This document shows, one piece after another, positions 52,227 to 63,920 of a stretch of 64,000 nucleotides of DNA. Origin of the DNA: Apostichopus japonicus (taxonomy: Eukaryota; Echinodermata; Holothuroidea; Aspidochirotida; Stichopodidae). The notes beneath the pieces were generated by a model. That model was not told where the DNA came from. It did not search any database and was given only the letters and a program-made list of their open reading frames with translations. Where the stretch lies: positions 5,572,484-5,636,483 of the forward strand of contig NC_092564.1 of NCBI RefSeq assembly GCF_037975245.1. Direction: 5' to 3'. Both the position numbers and the translations under genes were made by a program. Positions within the stretch are counted from its first letter, which is position 1. Each line of letters begins with the position of its first letter.

Positions 52227-53112
52227 GGCAGTGAGTAACTGAAATCAGGCATTCGAAAACCGATTCTTTAAGACTTTATCCTCATGATGTTTGTTAGCTT
52301 TAACAACCGCCGTTAAAAAAGTACTCGACAAGATTTCAGTGGACTAGTGCAACCCAAATTCTCATCGTATACGTAGAAGCTGCAGTTGCAGCACGCAGAC
52401 ATGTTTAGCAAGGAGAATGAACCCGGTTATGAATCACGTATATGCCTATTACACACCTTGTTATGATACGTTGCCCTACGACGATTTCTGAATATATAGT
52501 CGTATAGTAATAAAGTTAAAATTATTTGTCGCTATTTTCTTAGTCATTCGGTGAACTCTTTTTTGTACCCTCACCACGGGGGATTCCACTAGCTACCTGT
52601 TCTACCACACGGGGTAGGTTTTCACTTTTGTCCTATAAATTTTACCCCATACCTCCTCCCCCTCTTACATTTAATTCTATGATAATCATGCATTCGCAAG
52701 TTCCGTCAAAATCCCGATTCCAAATACCCGATTATCCGTCTGATCGTGACCTCTTTGCTCCTGTCATGCATATTCGGATAAATCGATTTAACTGTATAGC
52801 CTGTTTTATTTTGTTGCTGTAATTTAATTGCTTTCCTTTCTCCGTGTAACAGCTAGATGTCTATGATCGATATAAACATTATAAACCAATAACGTCAAAG
52901 CTGTTGCAGCTAGATTCGTCGATGCCAGGACAGGCCCATGGGACAAATTACGTCATCGGGCCCCTTTGCACTATTCAATTTTCCTTAATTACCACATGAA
53001 AAATGAGACTTTAGTCTCTACACATATTTTCCATGGCTCTCTCGATATTTTACCTGACCCCTTATTAACCTAGGTCCGTCGGGTTGTACCCCCCCCCCCC
53101 GGGTAACTAAAG
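52227..53112. other. Intergenic DNA, no gene recognised
   Basis: No recognised gene. A poly-C run lies near 53089-53100. Confidence 0.4.
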
Positions 53113-53512
53113 CATTGTTGACATTTGAGAACGCAAGGAGGATCTGACCCCGTAACGGGCGCTTAAAATTGTTGTGTGCACGCTCGGGATCAGACGCCGG
53201 AATCATGATCGCCCTTTCGGGGAGCTTCCTGGCCCCTCGGGGGGAGGGGGGTCAAGCGACCCAATATATTCCGTTACTTGCCCTCTTCACTTATCCAAAT
53301 GTAATATACGAACATGTAGACCAAAGCCCTAAACTGGGCATTGTAAACAATCATCGGGATATTTACGTGCGATTGCGTAATGTTCTTTCGTTCGTCGTTG
53401 ATCCATCTGGCATGCAGGGCGCGTTCTCGAATGTTAACGCATCCCGGGTCAACGTTATACCCCTCCGGAGAAAAACAGGATCTTGACCCTCCTTACGTTC
53501 CCAAATGTGAAC
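53113..53512. repeat. Imperfect inverted repeat, ~35 bp arms about 330 bp apart
   Basis: ACATTTGAGAACGCAAGGAG near 53120 and the reverse complement of CTCCTTACGTTCCCAAATGT near 53490 pair with a few mismatches, followed by related GATC(T)TGACC blocks. It may be the ends of a small foldback element. Flanking duplications are not clear. Confidence 0.6.
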
Positions 53513-55689
53513 TAGGACTAAGACGAAAGCACCCAACCCCCCTATTTTGATTGTCTCTTCTCCCAGGGTGAAAAATTAATGTCTACAATTGGCTGGTTTA
53601 TATAGAAATTCACGCGCTAACTCGAAAGCGCTCTTTTTCATTACACCTGTTGGCATACTGACAATATCAGGTTACGGATAGCTCTATCTTATCTGTTGAG
53701 CTTGGTAATAGTGTACCAAATTTGACTGGAATGTTGAAACAAAATTCGTTTCTTAAAATAAGCCGGTTTCAGGTGACAAGGTAGTATACGAAAGGCACGT
53801 ACTGTCTTATACACGTACGTAGCTTCAAGTGGTCGATGCATGATTACACGTATGATACAGGGGACGGTCTGCTACGTAGCGGCTCATTGATCCCAAAATG
53901 GTGGCGCTGGTGCCTTGCAACAGGCGTTTTATTTTGCAGCTCGGACGAAAGAAGCACATTTCGTCGGTATATATAGGCCCATCCACCCCTGTGCATGTAC
54001 CGGTATGACATGGGCGGCCCGTTTAACTGTTTAATACGTGAGTCTGTAATAAATCATTTATATGATGCTAATGATTGTGTATAATGTATTCTACAATTAG
54101 AAAAAAACGTCATGCGATTGCCGAAATAAGAATTTATGATTGTTGATATTAAACTATTAGACTTTTGGTTGAAATTTATGTGTGGCTATAGTACTAATTA
54201 CGAAAAGTGTCCAGGCAATGGAAATGTTTGGCATCGAATAGAAACATGAATCACTCAACACTTCATGTTGTTTTTATTGATGAACACGTTTTAGGAGGGT
54301 GTCTCGATTTGATAAATTGCCAGGGGCAGATGCAGGATTTGAAAAAGGAGGGGTGTGGCTCTTGGGTCGTTGAAGCGAACCCCCCCCCCAAATCCTCAGA
54401 AAAATAAATGTTGCATTCCGAGGCATATTCAGTCTATAAATTGGGTGTGCACGCAAGGCTGTCCCAACAACTGCTTTGAAATATTTCTGTGGAGTCGAAT
54501 AAGGGGATGTATACCACACCCCAACCCCCATCCATTTACCCACGCCCACCCTAACCACCACTGGATCCTAGTCTGATTGATCATCGTATTTTAATAGTCC
54601 TCGGTCAGATGATGTAAAATTCGTGACCAAACTGACAAAACGGATGATTTTTTTTAAGTTCAACCATAAGTAAGAACCGAGTTTGTCCCTGGTTCAATTA
54701 CGTTGATGTCTGTGTGCATGACGCGTAAAGTTTGTTGGCGTGTATAACTACATTGGTGGCGTCAGTGGTCAGCAATCGCACCGTCTAACGCATTCCACAA
54801 ATCGCCAGCCTGTCTGGATTGATACCGAAAGGCTGATCTCTTACTACTGCTCGGGAGTCGTTCCCTTGACTGTTTCACCATTAATCCGCTTACAACTCTG
54901 ATAAGTTATTTGTAGAGCTAACATGCGGTTCGTCTGAAGAGTTTACTCCGGTCTTTAAAAGAAAGAATATTGATCCCTTTAGCACCGGTTTAAGTGTTGA
55001 CTGTCTCTCCATGGTTTAGTAAGCTGGTCACATCTCTATACACAAAAGTCAACAGTCATTATTCATTTCAGCTAGAGCTCAATAAAAATGACGCCTTATT
55101 AACATCTTTTACTCGGCGTTAAAATAACGGAAACGAAATTTTTGAAATTCCTCTGTCAATTTCCTTCTCAATGATCCATCCTCGTCGTTTCTTAGAAACA
55201 GTCATCTATATGCTTGGTCGCTTTTGGGGATCTTTCTCCAAATTTGGATTGTGGCCAAAAATAGCTCAATTTTTCTTTCATTTATACCGTAAATGGCGTA
55301 ATGACGTAAAGTAAGCAAATATGTATCCTGATGTATAAATGGATGACGTAAGGTAACGAAAATCGTACTAAAATTTACAATTTGAAGAATAGAGATAGAG
55401 TAAGAAATGACAGTTATGTTTCTCTACCATGTGACTTTTCGAACATCGAAGGATCGTTGTCAGTCCGTGTGCAATGGTTTGGATATTAAATGTTGCAATG
55501 AAGTTGCATTGAGATGCAAAGAAACACCTATTAAGAACTGCATTATCATCATCTCCAACTACATGCCTCTTACACAGGTAACAAGAGAAAAGGGATGAAG
55601 AAAGGGGAGGGGTAAATCTGTGTCCGATCCAAAAATTTTCGAAAGAGTTAATTCGGGAGACTAGTATCGGTATCATGGTGCATAAAAAG
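53513..55689. other. Intergenic DNA, no gene recognised
   Basis: Contains a possible old transposon around 54324-54575 (starting CAGGGGCAGATGCAGGAT) whose matching end I could not confirm. Otherwise no features. Confidence 0.4.
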
Positions 55690-56077
55690 AAAGTTAAAGG
55701 TTTAGTCTTGTTCAAGGCCAAGGCCCTCTCACACGACTTTACAACCTAATCCGTGGTCATTGGTAACTTGTCACACGTACCCACACACAATAGTGTGCAC
55801 AATTCAATAAATCTATCTTAGGGCACCACATTGCACCAAATCCACGTGTCCCATGTAGGGGGACTTCCCATAGGGTGCAGCCACAAACCGGCGCACACTT
55901 ACAACTGTATTTACAAGTTACCTCGCAAGTCCCCCCATTTATACACCTGGGTGAAGAGAGGCAGTGGAGATAAAGTGCCTTGCCCAAGGACACAAAACAA
56001 TGATCTGGCCAGGACTCGAACGTGCAATCCATAGATCACAAGTCCATTTGCCTTCACCACTTGACCACAACGTCCCC
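55690..56077 (-). mobile_element. tRNA-derived SINE
   Basis: On the - strand the element opens GGGGACGTTGTGGTCAAGTG with an A-box-like TGGTCAAGTGG (56057-56067). An anticodon-arm-like ATGGA...TCTAT stem follows, then a B-box GTTCGAGTCC (56012-56021). The head resembles tRNA-Ser/Leu-type genes with a long variable arm but lacks proper pairing, so it is not a functional tRNA. The body continues with CTTGGGCAAGGCACTTTATC and CTTCACCCAGGTGTATAAAT, a block I recognise from dispersed invertebrate repeats. The 3' end near 55690 is approximate. Confidence 0.75.
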
Positions 56078-58579
56078 AAACAAACATCAGTAAAAACTAA
56101 TTGATCGTCAGAGCGCGAACCTTGCTAAATATTCTCACTACGTTCCTGGTTTGAACAAAGTTACTATTGTAGCAAAAAAAAAATTAAAAGCCGAAAACAT
56201 TTTTGAAGGGGAGAAGTAGGCGGACCACCCTCTTCCTTGTAAATGCATAAACGTTAAGGATTCAACGTTTCGATCCTATGGCAGAGTGACCTAGCTTACA
56301 AGGAACATAAATACGATATAATGAGAGACGGATTAACACTTATAAATACACGTTTGTTCCCTAACTGCAAGAACTAGGCCTATGCCTTTATCAATATCAG
56401 GTTAAGTTATATGATGCATATCTTCTTCATATCCGTCACGGTATATCCGGCATATCCGTCTTTTCAGTCTGGTATCGGCCACCAGAGAAACCTTCATACG
56501 CCCATGCATTACTGCACCATGAATTTATGAAGACTTCAAAACGAGGGCCTTGACATATCTAATTGTTATATGGACCTGTCTATGTATTGTACGCTTTCTG
56601 CGACAGACAGAAAGTGTTCCATGCACAAGGGGCAACTCGAGTACCTGATGTATACGGTATTGTATAACAGTTCAGGTAAATAATGCCGCCATCATTTACG
56701 TCACGCACGACGTTGGCGTGAATGAGGGGAAGGGGTGGGGTGACAAAATGACGAGTTTACATGAAGCCTCTACACACAGAGAGAATGAGATGTGATGCAA
56801 TGTATGGCATGATTCAATGTTTTATGCTGTTTATTGCTTTCCTGTTTGATTTGGATGGGTAGGCCTTGGGGTAAAATATGTAGAGAGTGAGATCCAACCG
56901 CATGCCCCCCCCCCCCCCACCTTGTGACTTACCTCGTCCTGACGTTATCACAAAGTCTAATGCCATATACCGACAAGTTTCACTTCGCCACGATAATAAG
57001 CTGTAACGTGACCGTCCAACAGCTGTCGACGATAGATTAACAAGAAATCTTGATAGTTCTCATTATAAGATCAGATTATATGGAATGGATCACGTGCTCC
57101 ACGAAAGCCTAATTTTGAAAGCTGTGAGACCAATAATGATGACCTTTAAGCCACGTTGATCGGTTCAAAGAAGGGATCAGCAGTCCTAATCTCATTCTTA
57201 ATCCGAAACTATGTGAGGAAACTATACGTCATCAGAACTTACGACATGTGACAAAATACCTATATAATGTAAGAATTGACAACAGGATCATCGGTGAACC
57301 TGTAAAAAATTGTCTTAATAAAGTATTAAATTATCTCCTTTAACGTATGTTATTTAATTGATATTCGATCTAGTAACAATATAGCCTGATATAGCACGAC
57401 ATGATATCTTTTTCATTCAAAAATAAAAAAAAGGAAACTTCCAAACATGTTTAACATAGTGCAATTTGCTTCCTATGTGCAATTCATACTAAAATCAAAA
57501 CAAAAGGGTCTGGGCGACCAAATTCCGTATGGACGAGCTCCTTTTGGAATGTCGTAACTATTTCTGTCGGGGGCTAAGAAAGGAGTGTTATATAGGCGGT
57601 AGGCCCAAGTTTAAGCATCGAGAGAAAAAAACAATCATGACTATTTATAGAACTAAAGAAAGTAAGAACAGATTGGAATGCACTACTGGAATTTATCCTC
57701 AACTTTTACATATTAATATCTAAGGTCAAAAGAAAAAACCTTTAAATGAAATGATGAAATTGTTGTCTAACTTGTTCACGGTAAAAACGTGACTTCTCTT
57801 TCGTCGTGGACTGCCGTTCCTAATATGTTTACTAAAAAATCTCGAGTGAGATAGACTAATGGAAGCACGCCCTCTATTCGAATGTAACACTGCAATCAAA
57901 GCAGCGTGTGTCGTACAATCACAAATAATTACTCCATGGACGAAAAGGTGAAAACGTTAGCATAGAAAATCGAGCTTCCGTTATAATGCAATTTCTTCAA
58001 CGAATTTCTAAAATGTTTAAAATTACATTCAATCCTCCTAACCTTTTTCTCACTAGTTTACAATAACTGCAAACATGCAAATTATCACTTCGGGAAGTTC
58101 CTGAAGGGAATTTCCCGACATTGATTTGATATTTTGACGAATGCTCATAAGTCATATTGCGGTATGTGGTATGTTAGAAAGGATTCGAGATTATAATTTG
58201 TCTTGAACAAGAGTTTATGTCAACAACTCATATTGTCATGAAATATCCTTTTTGGCTAAGATCATGTGTAAACATTACTTATATAGATCACTAATCAACC
58301 TTTAACATGGCCATGTGCAGTATTAATTCCCTTTCTACTCATGGACTCATAATATGCTCACTAGACGTTAAAGCTTCGTCAAGATAACACGGTTACAGTC
58401 TCGAAGTAAGGGGACTGAGGTCGAGAGTGGATCAAGTTATTTGACTCTATCTTGGGTGACTTTTCTTAAATAAAAATATCCATGAACTATCCAGTCACTT
58501 TGTAATGTCCGTAAACTTTATTATGGCAGTAAACATCCGGGCATCGTCCAATCGGCGGCAAGATCGGTGTCAAGATCGG
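56078..58579. other. Intergenic DNA, no gene recognised
   Basis: Poly-C run near 56906-56920. Short open frames have no family resemblance. Confidence 0.4.
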
Positions 58580-58592
58580 CTATATATATATA

Positions 58593-58652
<60 letters not shown>
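58580..58652. repeat. TA microsatellite
   Basis: About 36 TA units with a single TTTA interruption. Confidence 0.97.
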
Positions 58653-58656
<4 letters not shown>

Positions 58657-59758
58657 GATCAAACATTATTTTGTTGGAAGAAAGAAATGTAATTGTTTTA
58701 TTCCTCATTCTTTACACACCATGTATTCTATGGATTATGGTAAAGGTTTGAACGACTCATCCAGTGACAAGTATTTCGTCCAAGATAATAATAATCTAAT
58801 GCCAAAAAGGGTTACCGAAAAATTTGTAATTATTCATCACTGATTACAACGTGATCTGTTTCGTGTGAATTACAGGCTATGAAATGATCTGGATTGCCTT
58901 TATCTGTGAGCCATAAATGATTTGTTTTTACCTGTATGGTTGTAAATAATCTACGAATGGGAGGCCAAGCAGGTTAAATTGACATTATTCAGGCCTCTTC
59001 CAAAATCGAGGATATTCTCGGGACAGTATGTCATCTCCGGGGACATATCTGGAAGCCCTTTAAATCCGGGGACTGTGCATGATATCCGGGCACTTTCCGC
59101 GGAAATCGAGACGTTTGCTCTATTACAATAGTGAGGACTTCATGCCGGATTTGATGTTATTGAAGTCCATGGCAATGTGTCTATTTTAACTAAATAGGGC
59201 TATACAATCCCGGTATCAGCAAAACAACACTTGTGTCAATAAAAGTGAGTGATGATCTGATGATTAAAGTGAAAACATAAAATTCATAGGCAATACAGTC
59301 GTATAGTGTCAGTTCAGAATTGTTCAAATGATCCCTTTGTTGTTTTGTTTTATACGCATAGACGTTTTTGTAACTTCCAACTGCAGATATAGTGTAATCA
59401 GCTGCCTAATGAATGAATAACTAACTTCACAAACCACTTAAAGACATGAATCTCCATTCTGAATGTTCGAAAAGTGCTTGGATGTTAAACACGTGATCGA
59501 TTAATCGTGTATCTCACTCAAGTTAATTGGTCATAATTTACAAAGTTATACAGACTGAAAGGAACAGTGAGATCAATTTAGTTTGTGCGTGTGTGTGATT
59601 TAGTGACGAGGGGTAGACTGGATGTGCACAACCTGACCAAAACTCAATTAGGCTTAATGGCTATATACTAAGAAGATGTTCAAGGGAAACTCCGTAGTAT
59701 TATGAGCAAATATGTGGATTCAAGCCTTACTCAGGCTAAAGTCACGACTAAGAGAATA
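58653..59758. other. Intergenic DNA, no gene recognised
   Basis: A local cluster of CCGGGGAC/CCGGGCAC words occurs at 59030-59100. No gene seen. Confidence 0.4.
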
Positions 59759-59787
59759 GACACAATCGGCGACTCCGAGCAGCGGTG

Positions 59788-59797
59788 GTCACGTGAC
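59788..59797. promoter_or_regulatory. GTCACGTGAC palindrome in the left transposon end
   Basis: A 10 bp perfect palindrome containing the E-box CACGTG. The same palindrome lies in the right end at 62019-62028. It may be a transposase or host bHLH factor site; this is inference. Confidence 0.4.
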
Positions 59798-60042
59798 GTA
59801 TAGTGGGTACAGAATCATAACAAACCATCGCGCGACATGTGCGCAGTGTTTAAGCACGGGGGATTGTTGTAGATGGTATACTCTATTCAGTACATGATAG
59901 TTATTGTGTTGAATACATGAATTAAACTTACAATAATACTGTTTGTTCGGTGTCAACCTGGTTTTCATTTATTTACTTTGTCAAATAAATACAACTGTAG
60001 TAGACATATATACAGCTTTCTTTTTTTTAAAGCACATTTTCA

Positions 60043-60332
60043 CATAGATCTGATAAATGGAATGGATTAAACACAGAAATCAGATTGTTTTCCACTTTCT
60101 TTATGTTGACATAGATCTGATAAATGGAATGGATTAAACACAGAAATCAGATTGTTTTCCACTTTCTTTATGTTGACATAGATCTGATAAATGGAATGGA
60201 TTAAACACAGAAATCAGATTGTTTTCCACTTTCTTTATGTTGACATAGATCTGATAAATGGAATGGATTAAACACAGAAATCAGATTGTTTTCCACTTTC
60301 TTTATGTTGACATAGATCTGATAAATGGAAGA
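60043..60332. repeat. 67 bp tandem repeat, four identical copies plus a partial fifth
   Basis: CATAGATCTGATAAATGGAA starts at 60043, 60110, 60177, 60244 and 60311, exactly 67 bases apart. Copies are essentially identical, pointing to recent expansion or collapse/expansion in assembly. It lies inside the YqaJ-bearing transposon, next to the pseudogene 3' end. Confidence 0.96.
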
Positions 60333-60339
60333 GACTTAA

Positions 60340-61967
60340 CGTAAAAATTGTTCAATTTACTTAACAAACTATTCCAATATTCTTCATCAAACAGTATCCT
60401 TTTTACTGTCATCTCATGTGAATCACTTAAATATACAACAAAGTCACACCATGATAACCCTGAGATTGCTATTTGTCCTTAGACCTGATCGTAATAGGAT
60501 CATGAGGATGATTTTTCATGAGGGAATATATGTTAGTGTGGCCTTTCTTTAAATAGAAACCTTTAGAAGATACAGCTTCCTCGAGAGAAAGTTCTTTCTG
60601 AACAAGTGGACACTTTACCTCCTACAGTCCAAAGCAATCCTCTATGGATGGATCATACACTTTGCCATCTGGTGTTGCCCCAAGATGCGGCATATCTGGA
60701 TTTACAAGAAGCCCACTCTCGAAAACTCTGAAATTCTTGATTTGTTTGGCACATTCCTTTGCATACACATTCCTCGCAGTTTTCTCATTGGCTTGCCCAT
60801 GTGAAACCGACTGCTGCCTAAATTTCTGCTGCAAAATACTGCTTTGAAGAAAGACTCTGTTGGCTCTTTTACTCTCTTATTTACTTTCCCAAAATTGGAT
60901 GCAGTTAAACGCAGCTTGCTCTGCTCACGCCACTCAACACATTGTGATTGTTGCACCGTTCTCTTCTCTAAGCTTATGGCTTCACATAAGCTGATTTGAA
61001 GCTTATCACGCAGACTCGTCTATATCAATAAATGACACATTCCTTTGCATAGCAATAGGTAGATCTGGGAAGCGTTTACATTCATGTGGTTGTTGAACCG
61101 TTGACCAATCACCACTAAAAAACAGCTTAACTTTGGGTCTGCCGTGATCTAATAGTTGATAGGAAAGGCATGAGCCTAATGGTACGGTTCCCAAAGGAGT
61201 GTCCACTGTCATGGTTTGTTCCTGGTCACTCAGCAAGTATGAGAATGGTGGTGCGTCGTCTACATCTCTTAAATAGGATGCTTCGTCTGTAACACCCATC
61301 TAGGATGCAACACATTTCATCATTGCTGGTCTTGGATCATAGAGCTTGCAAGAAACTGGGGCCTTTTTTACTCTCCCCAAGTTTCATTCGCTCTGTTTCT
61401 GGCTTTGCAAAGTGTGTTCCCATAACAGGCAAGGACTCCACTGACTCTTGTCTCGGAATGTGCCACTCCTGTGGCCTACTGGTTTTACTAACATCAATCG
61501 GAATTTGTTGCAAATCCACCATTTGATAAAGCAATGCAAAAATGTGGTTACAAATTCCTCCACAACCTGCAATGCAGGAGCAATGTGCTGTAATAACCCG
61601 TGCTCTCCCTTCAAATGATAGAACTTTCAAATTTAATGAATGAGGAGATTCGTTCTTCTTTATGCTGCGGTGGCATCTACCATACACAATGTGTTCTCCC
61701 CAGGCCGTGGCCTACTGACGAATTGCCTTCGTCCGGTAGCGACTCCAACACTGGAGCAACAAGCACATCGTGTACATACCTCTCCTTGAAAAACTTCCAG
61801 GATTTTGTGCCACTGTTTTTAGGAGCTTTGCCAAGCCATTCCGACAAAGTTTGGCCGTTGACACTGGGCACACTTCCGATGGATTTAGAATAGTTGAAAT
61901 CGTGATGTAACCATCACATGCAACAAGAATCATGACCCTTACAACAGTGGCACTCGGCTGACGCCAT
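60340..61967 (-). pseudogene. Decayed SWIM zinc finger plus YqaJ-type nuclease protein
   Basis: Read on the - strand, the frame can begin at the ATG at 61967 (MASAECHCC...). A segment KSWKFFKERYVHDVLVAP (about 61770-61820) precedes a SWIM-type zinc finger (HCSC...CNHIFALLY, about 61510-61590), a CxCxnCxH pattern. Further on are SFIDIDESA (about 61010-61035) and KLRLTASNFGKV (about 60890-60925). The YqaJ/lambda-exonuclease-like core follows, with catalytic-type residues in GATPDGK (about 60660-60680) and EVKCP (about 60612-60626), then SGLSWCDFV (about 60440-60470). The frame is broken by at least four shifts and several stops, including TGA near 61915, TAG near 61300 and TAG just before EVKCP, so it is not expressed as one protein. 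An intron-containing gene is less likely, since the breaks lack GT/AG pairs and occur at conserved positions. Confidence 0.8.
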
Positions 61968-62133
61968 GTTGTTGCCATACACCGCACTTGGTTTGTTTAC
62001 ATTGTATACCCACTATAGGTCACGTGACGCCAGTCGCCGATTCTGTCATCACTGAAACCGAGAGAGCTGTTATAGGCGGGGGGGTCCAACCGACCAGAAA
62101 TGATCTTTCGTCTGGTTGGGCGACGGCTGTCCG

Positions 62134-62916
62134 CAAGGGCGGCGGAAGCACTTTCAATCTGGGGGGGGGGGGGCACCAACGTCGGAAGGCACTTAGCAGA
62201 AATTCGATTGGACTGATGCAGCCTGATATTTAGTACCCTTTATAACTCTTATTGTATTATCTTATTTGCGTATACACGTCACTCCATCAACGCCACCACC
62301 CCCCCCCCCTTCAAGGAAACATTGCATATTAGCACTGCAATATCTAATGTGCAAATTGGGAAACAAGGAAAAAGACAAAATGAGGTGAAATCATTATACA
62401 GTCCAAGTCCCTGCACACGCGATCGATACATGCATGAAAGCAAATGAAATATGTGAAAATACTGAAAGAAAAATAATTTTCTATGTGTTTTTCAATGGTT
62501 AAACTGACATTATTATGATCATTGTTATTGTAACGACTTTTTGAATAATTCTAACCAATTTGGAAGGATTATAACACGGCAAATGATTGTATGTTATTGG
62601 CATGCGATGTAATAACCAATGCATGCCTATATGATATGCACATTAACATGTTGAATGCGCGCGTAGCGCGCGAAAAATTTTGGTAATATTTTTCGGGCAA
62701 GTCGTTACAGCCTCCCCAATTCAAATTGGGCTCCTACGCCTATGGTAGTAAACAATTAGAAATTCCCGAAATATTTCATTCGACGTGGGTTTCGCTTTGT
62801 TAACTCTTTTTTTATTTAGAAATTTTTTGGGTAGAAAAAGGGCACATTTTTAACCTGAGGAAAAGTGGGGGGCACGTGCCCCTGTCCCCCCCCCCCCCAC
62901 GGTTCCGCCGCCCTTG
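62134..62916. mobile_element. Non-autonomous hAT element with perfect 8 bp target duplication, 783 bp
   Basis: Ends CAAGGGCGGCGGAA and, reverse-complemented, CAAGGGCGGCGGAA match and are flanked on both sides by GCTGTCCG (62126-62133 and 62917-62924). Poly-G and poly-C runs lie just inside each end. The interior shares blocks in inverse orientation with 37125-37575 and, at 62640-62745, a segment of the GGCGTAG-ended family nested at 14234-14656. The element is thus itself a host for an older insertion. No transposase. Confidence 0.92.
62640..62745 (-). mobile_element. Fragment of the GGCGTAG-ended transposon family
   Basis: Reverse-complemented it reads ATAGGCGTAGGAGCCCAATT, then GGCTGTAACGACTTGCCCGA and a CGCGCGCTACGCGCGC palindrome. 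This matches 14238-14330 closely. It explains the extra ~300 bp that the 62 kb hAT copy has relative to the 37 kb copy; the insertion probably continues to about 62480. Confidence 0.7.
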
Positions 62917-62924
62917 GCTGTCCG

Positions 62925-63657
62925 AAAATGTTGCAGTTTGAACTCTTTTGTCAGTCAAATGTACATTCTCGAGTCAAAGTGATGTATAAGGCTGTCGTGT
63001 ATGATGAACACCCCAGGTTTGATAGGAATTCTAAGTGTCTAACTGAGAAGATATACATCAGGGGTGGGACACAGTCAGAAAGAAATTGTAAATCCAATCA
63101 CCTAAGTGTGAACCAGAAGAAAAAAAAAAGAACCGAAATATTACATTACGTACTAAAATATGAGAAAGTTTTGAAAGCATATATTGTTGATTTTTTACCT
63201 CCTATCACAAGTGGTATACTAACTTCCCAAAGTTTCATGTTTTTTCCTTTCGATCATTCAGCGAATTTCACTTGAGTCGATGTATATACGATTTGGATAA
63301 GAACATTACGGCTCTGGAGTTGTTAACCTTCGCTGCATTGGTCGCATGAAAAACTCATGGGCCGTAGAATATTGAAAAGAATGAACATCAACTAAAATAT
63401 TCTATAGTGTCTTCATATAAACACTTCCGATGTTTTCGGTCTTCACCTGAGACCCATATCGGGCCCGGGGACAATCATGTTTCCATGAGGCTCAACATAT
63501 ATCCAACTGATATTTTCCTCGCCTCTCCATATTTCTCAGGCCCCCGAATTGAGCCAGGGCTCCGGAGCTGTGACTCCACCCTACCTCGTCTCTTGTCAGA
63601 AGCTTCCGAATAGGTGCCGATACCTTGGACGAAAAACCGGCGGGGCTGAGGACCTTC
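62925..63657. other. Intergenic DNA, no gene recognised
   Basis: The 136-codon open frame 62865-63275 starts inside the hAT element and has no recognised domain. Confidence 0.4.
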
Positions 63658-63920
63658 CCAGCAAACACAAAAACGTTTTAAAACGTTATTAAAACGTTTC
63701 GTCTTTTGTTTTGATAACGTTATTTGTGGTGTAATAAATATGTCATGAAAACGTTTTCAGGCTATTATTTCAAAACATTTTTTCGTTAAAACATTAATAT
63801 AACATTAATATCTCATAAAAACGTTATGTCGACGTTTTTATAACACCACATTTAACGTTATAAAAAACATATTTTAGAGGCTCTTTTAAAATTGTTATGA
63901 TAACGTCTTGTGTTTGCTGG
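63658..63920. mobile_element. MITE with CCAGCAAACACAA ends, 263 bp
   Basis: Terminal inverted repeats CCAGCAAACACAA and TTGTGTTTGCTGG enclose AT-rich DNA with many ACGTT/AACGT words (AAAACGTTTT, ATAACGTTAT), much of it self-complementary. No coding capacity. This type of element with AACGTT-rich interior is common in marine animal genomes; the superfamily is uncertain and no target duplication is evident. Confidence 0.85.

Larger units (their letters stand above)
59759..62047. mobile_element. 2.3 kb DNA transposon with ~75 bp inverted ends carrying a SWIM-YqaJ gene
   Basis: The left end GACACAATCGGCGACT and the right end, reverse-complemented, GACAGAATCGGCGACT begin imperfect inverted repeats. 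These extend through GTCACGTGAC, then TATAGTGGGTA and ACAAACCA, to about 59835 and 61970. The left copy has a ~9 base extra stretch. The only gene between them, on the - strand, is the decayed SWIM-YqaJ protein (60340-61967). A 67 bp tandem array sits between the gene's 3' end and the left end. A target duplication could not be read with confidence. From memory, some eukaryotic DNA transposons (ISL2EU-type) carry a YqaJ protein beside a transposase. No transposase is present here, so the copy is presumably non-autonomous. Confidence 0.8.

Noticed and set aside
54324-54576. Candidate hAT element beginning CAGGGGCAGATGCAGGAT
   Set aside because: A GGATCC-containing right end is suggestive, but the inverted repeat and target duplication could not be confirmed.
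56000-56077. Possible tRNA gene on the - strand
   Set aside because: A and B boxes are present, but the arms do not pair as in a functional tRNA and a SINE body follows directly.
59030-59100. Cluster of CCGGGGAC words
   Set aside because: Too short and irregular to call a repeat or site array.
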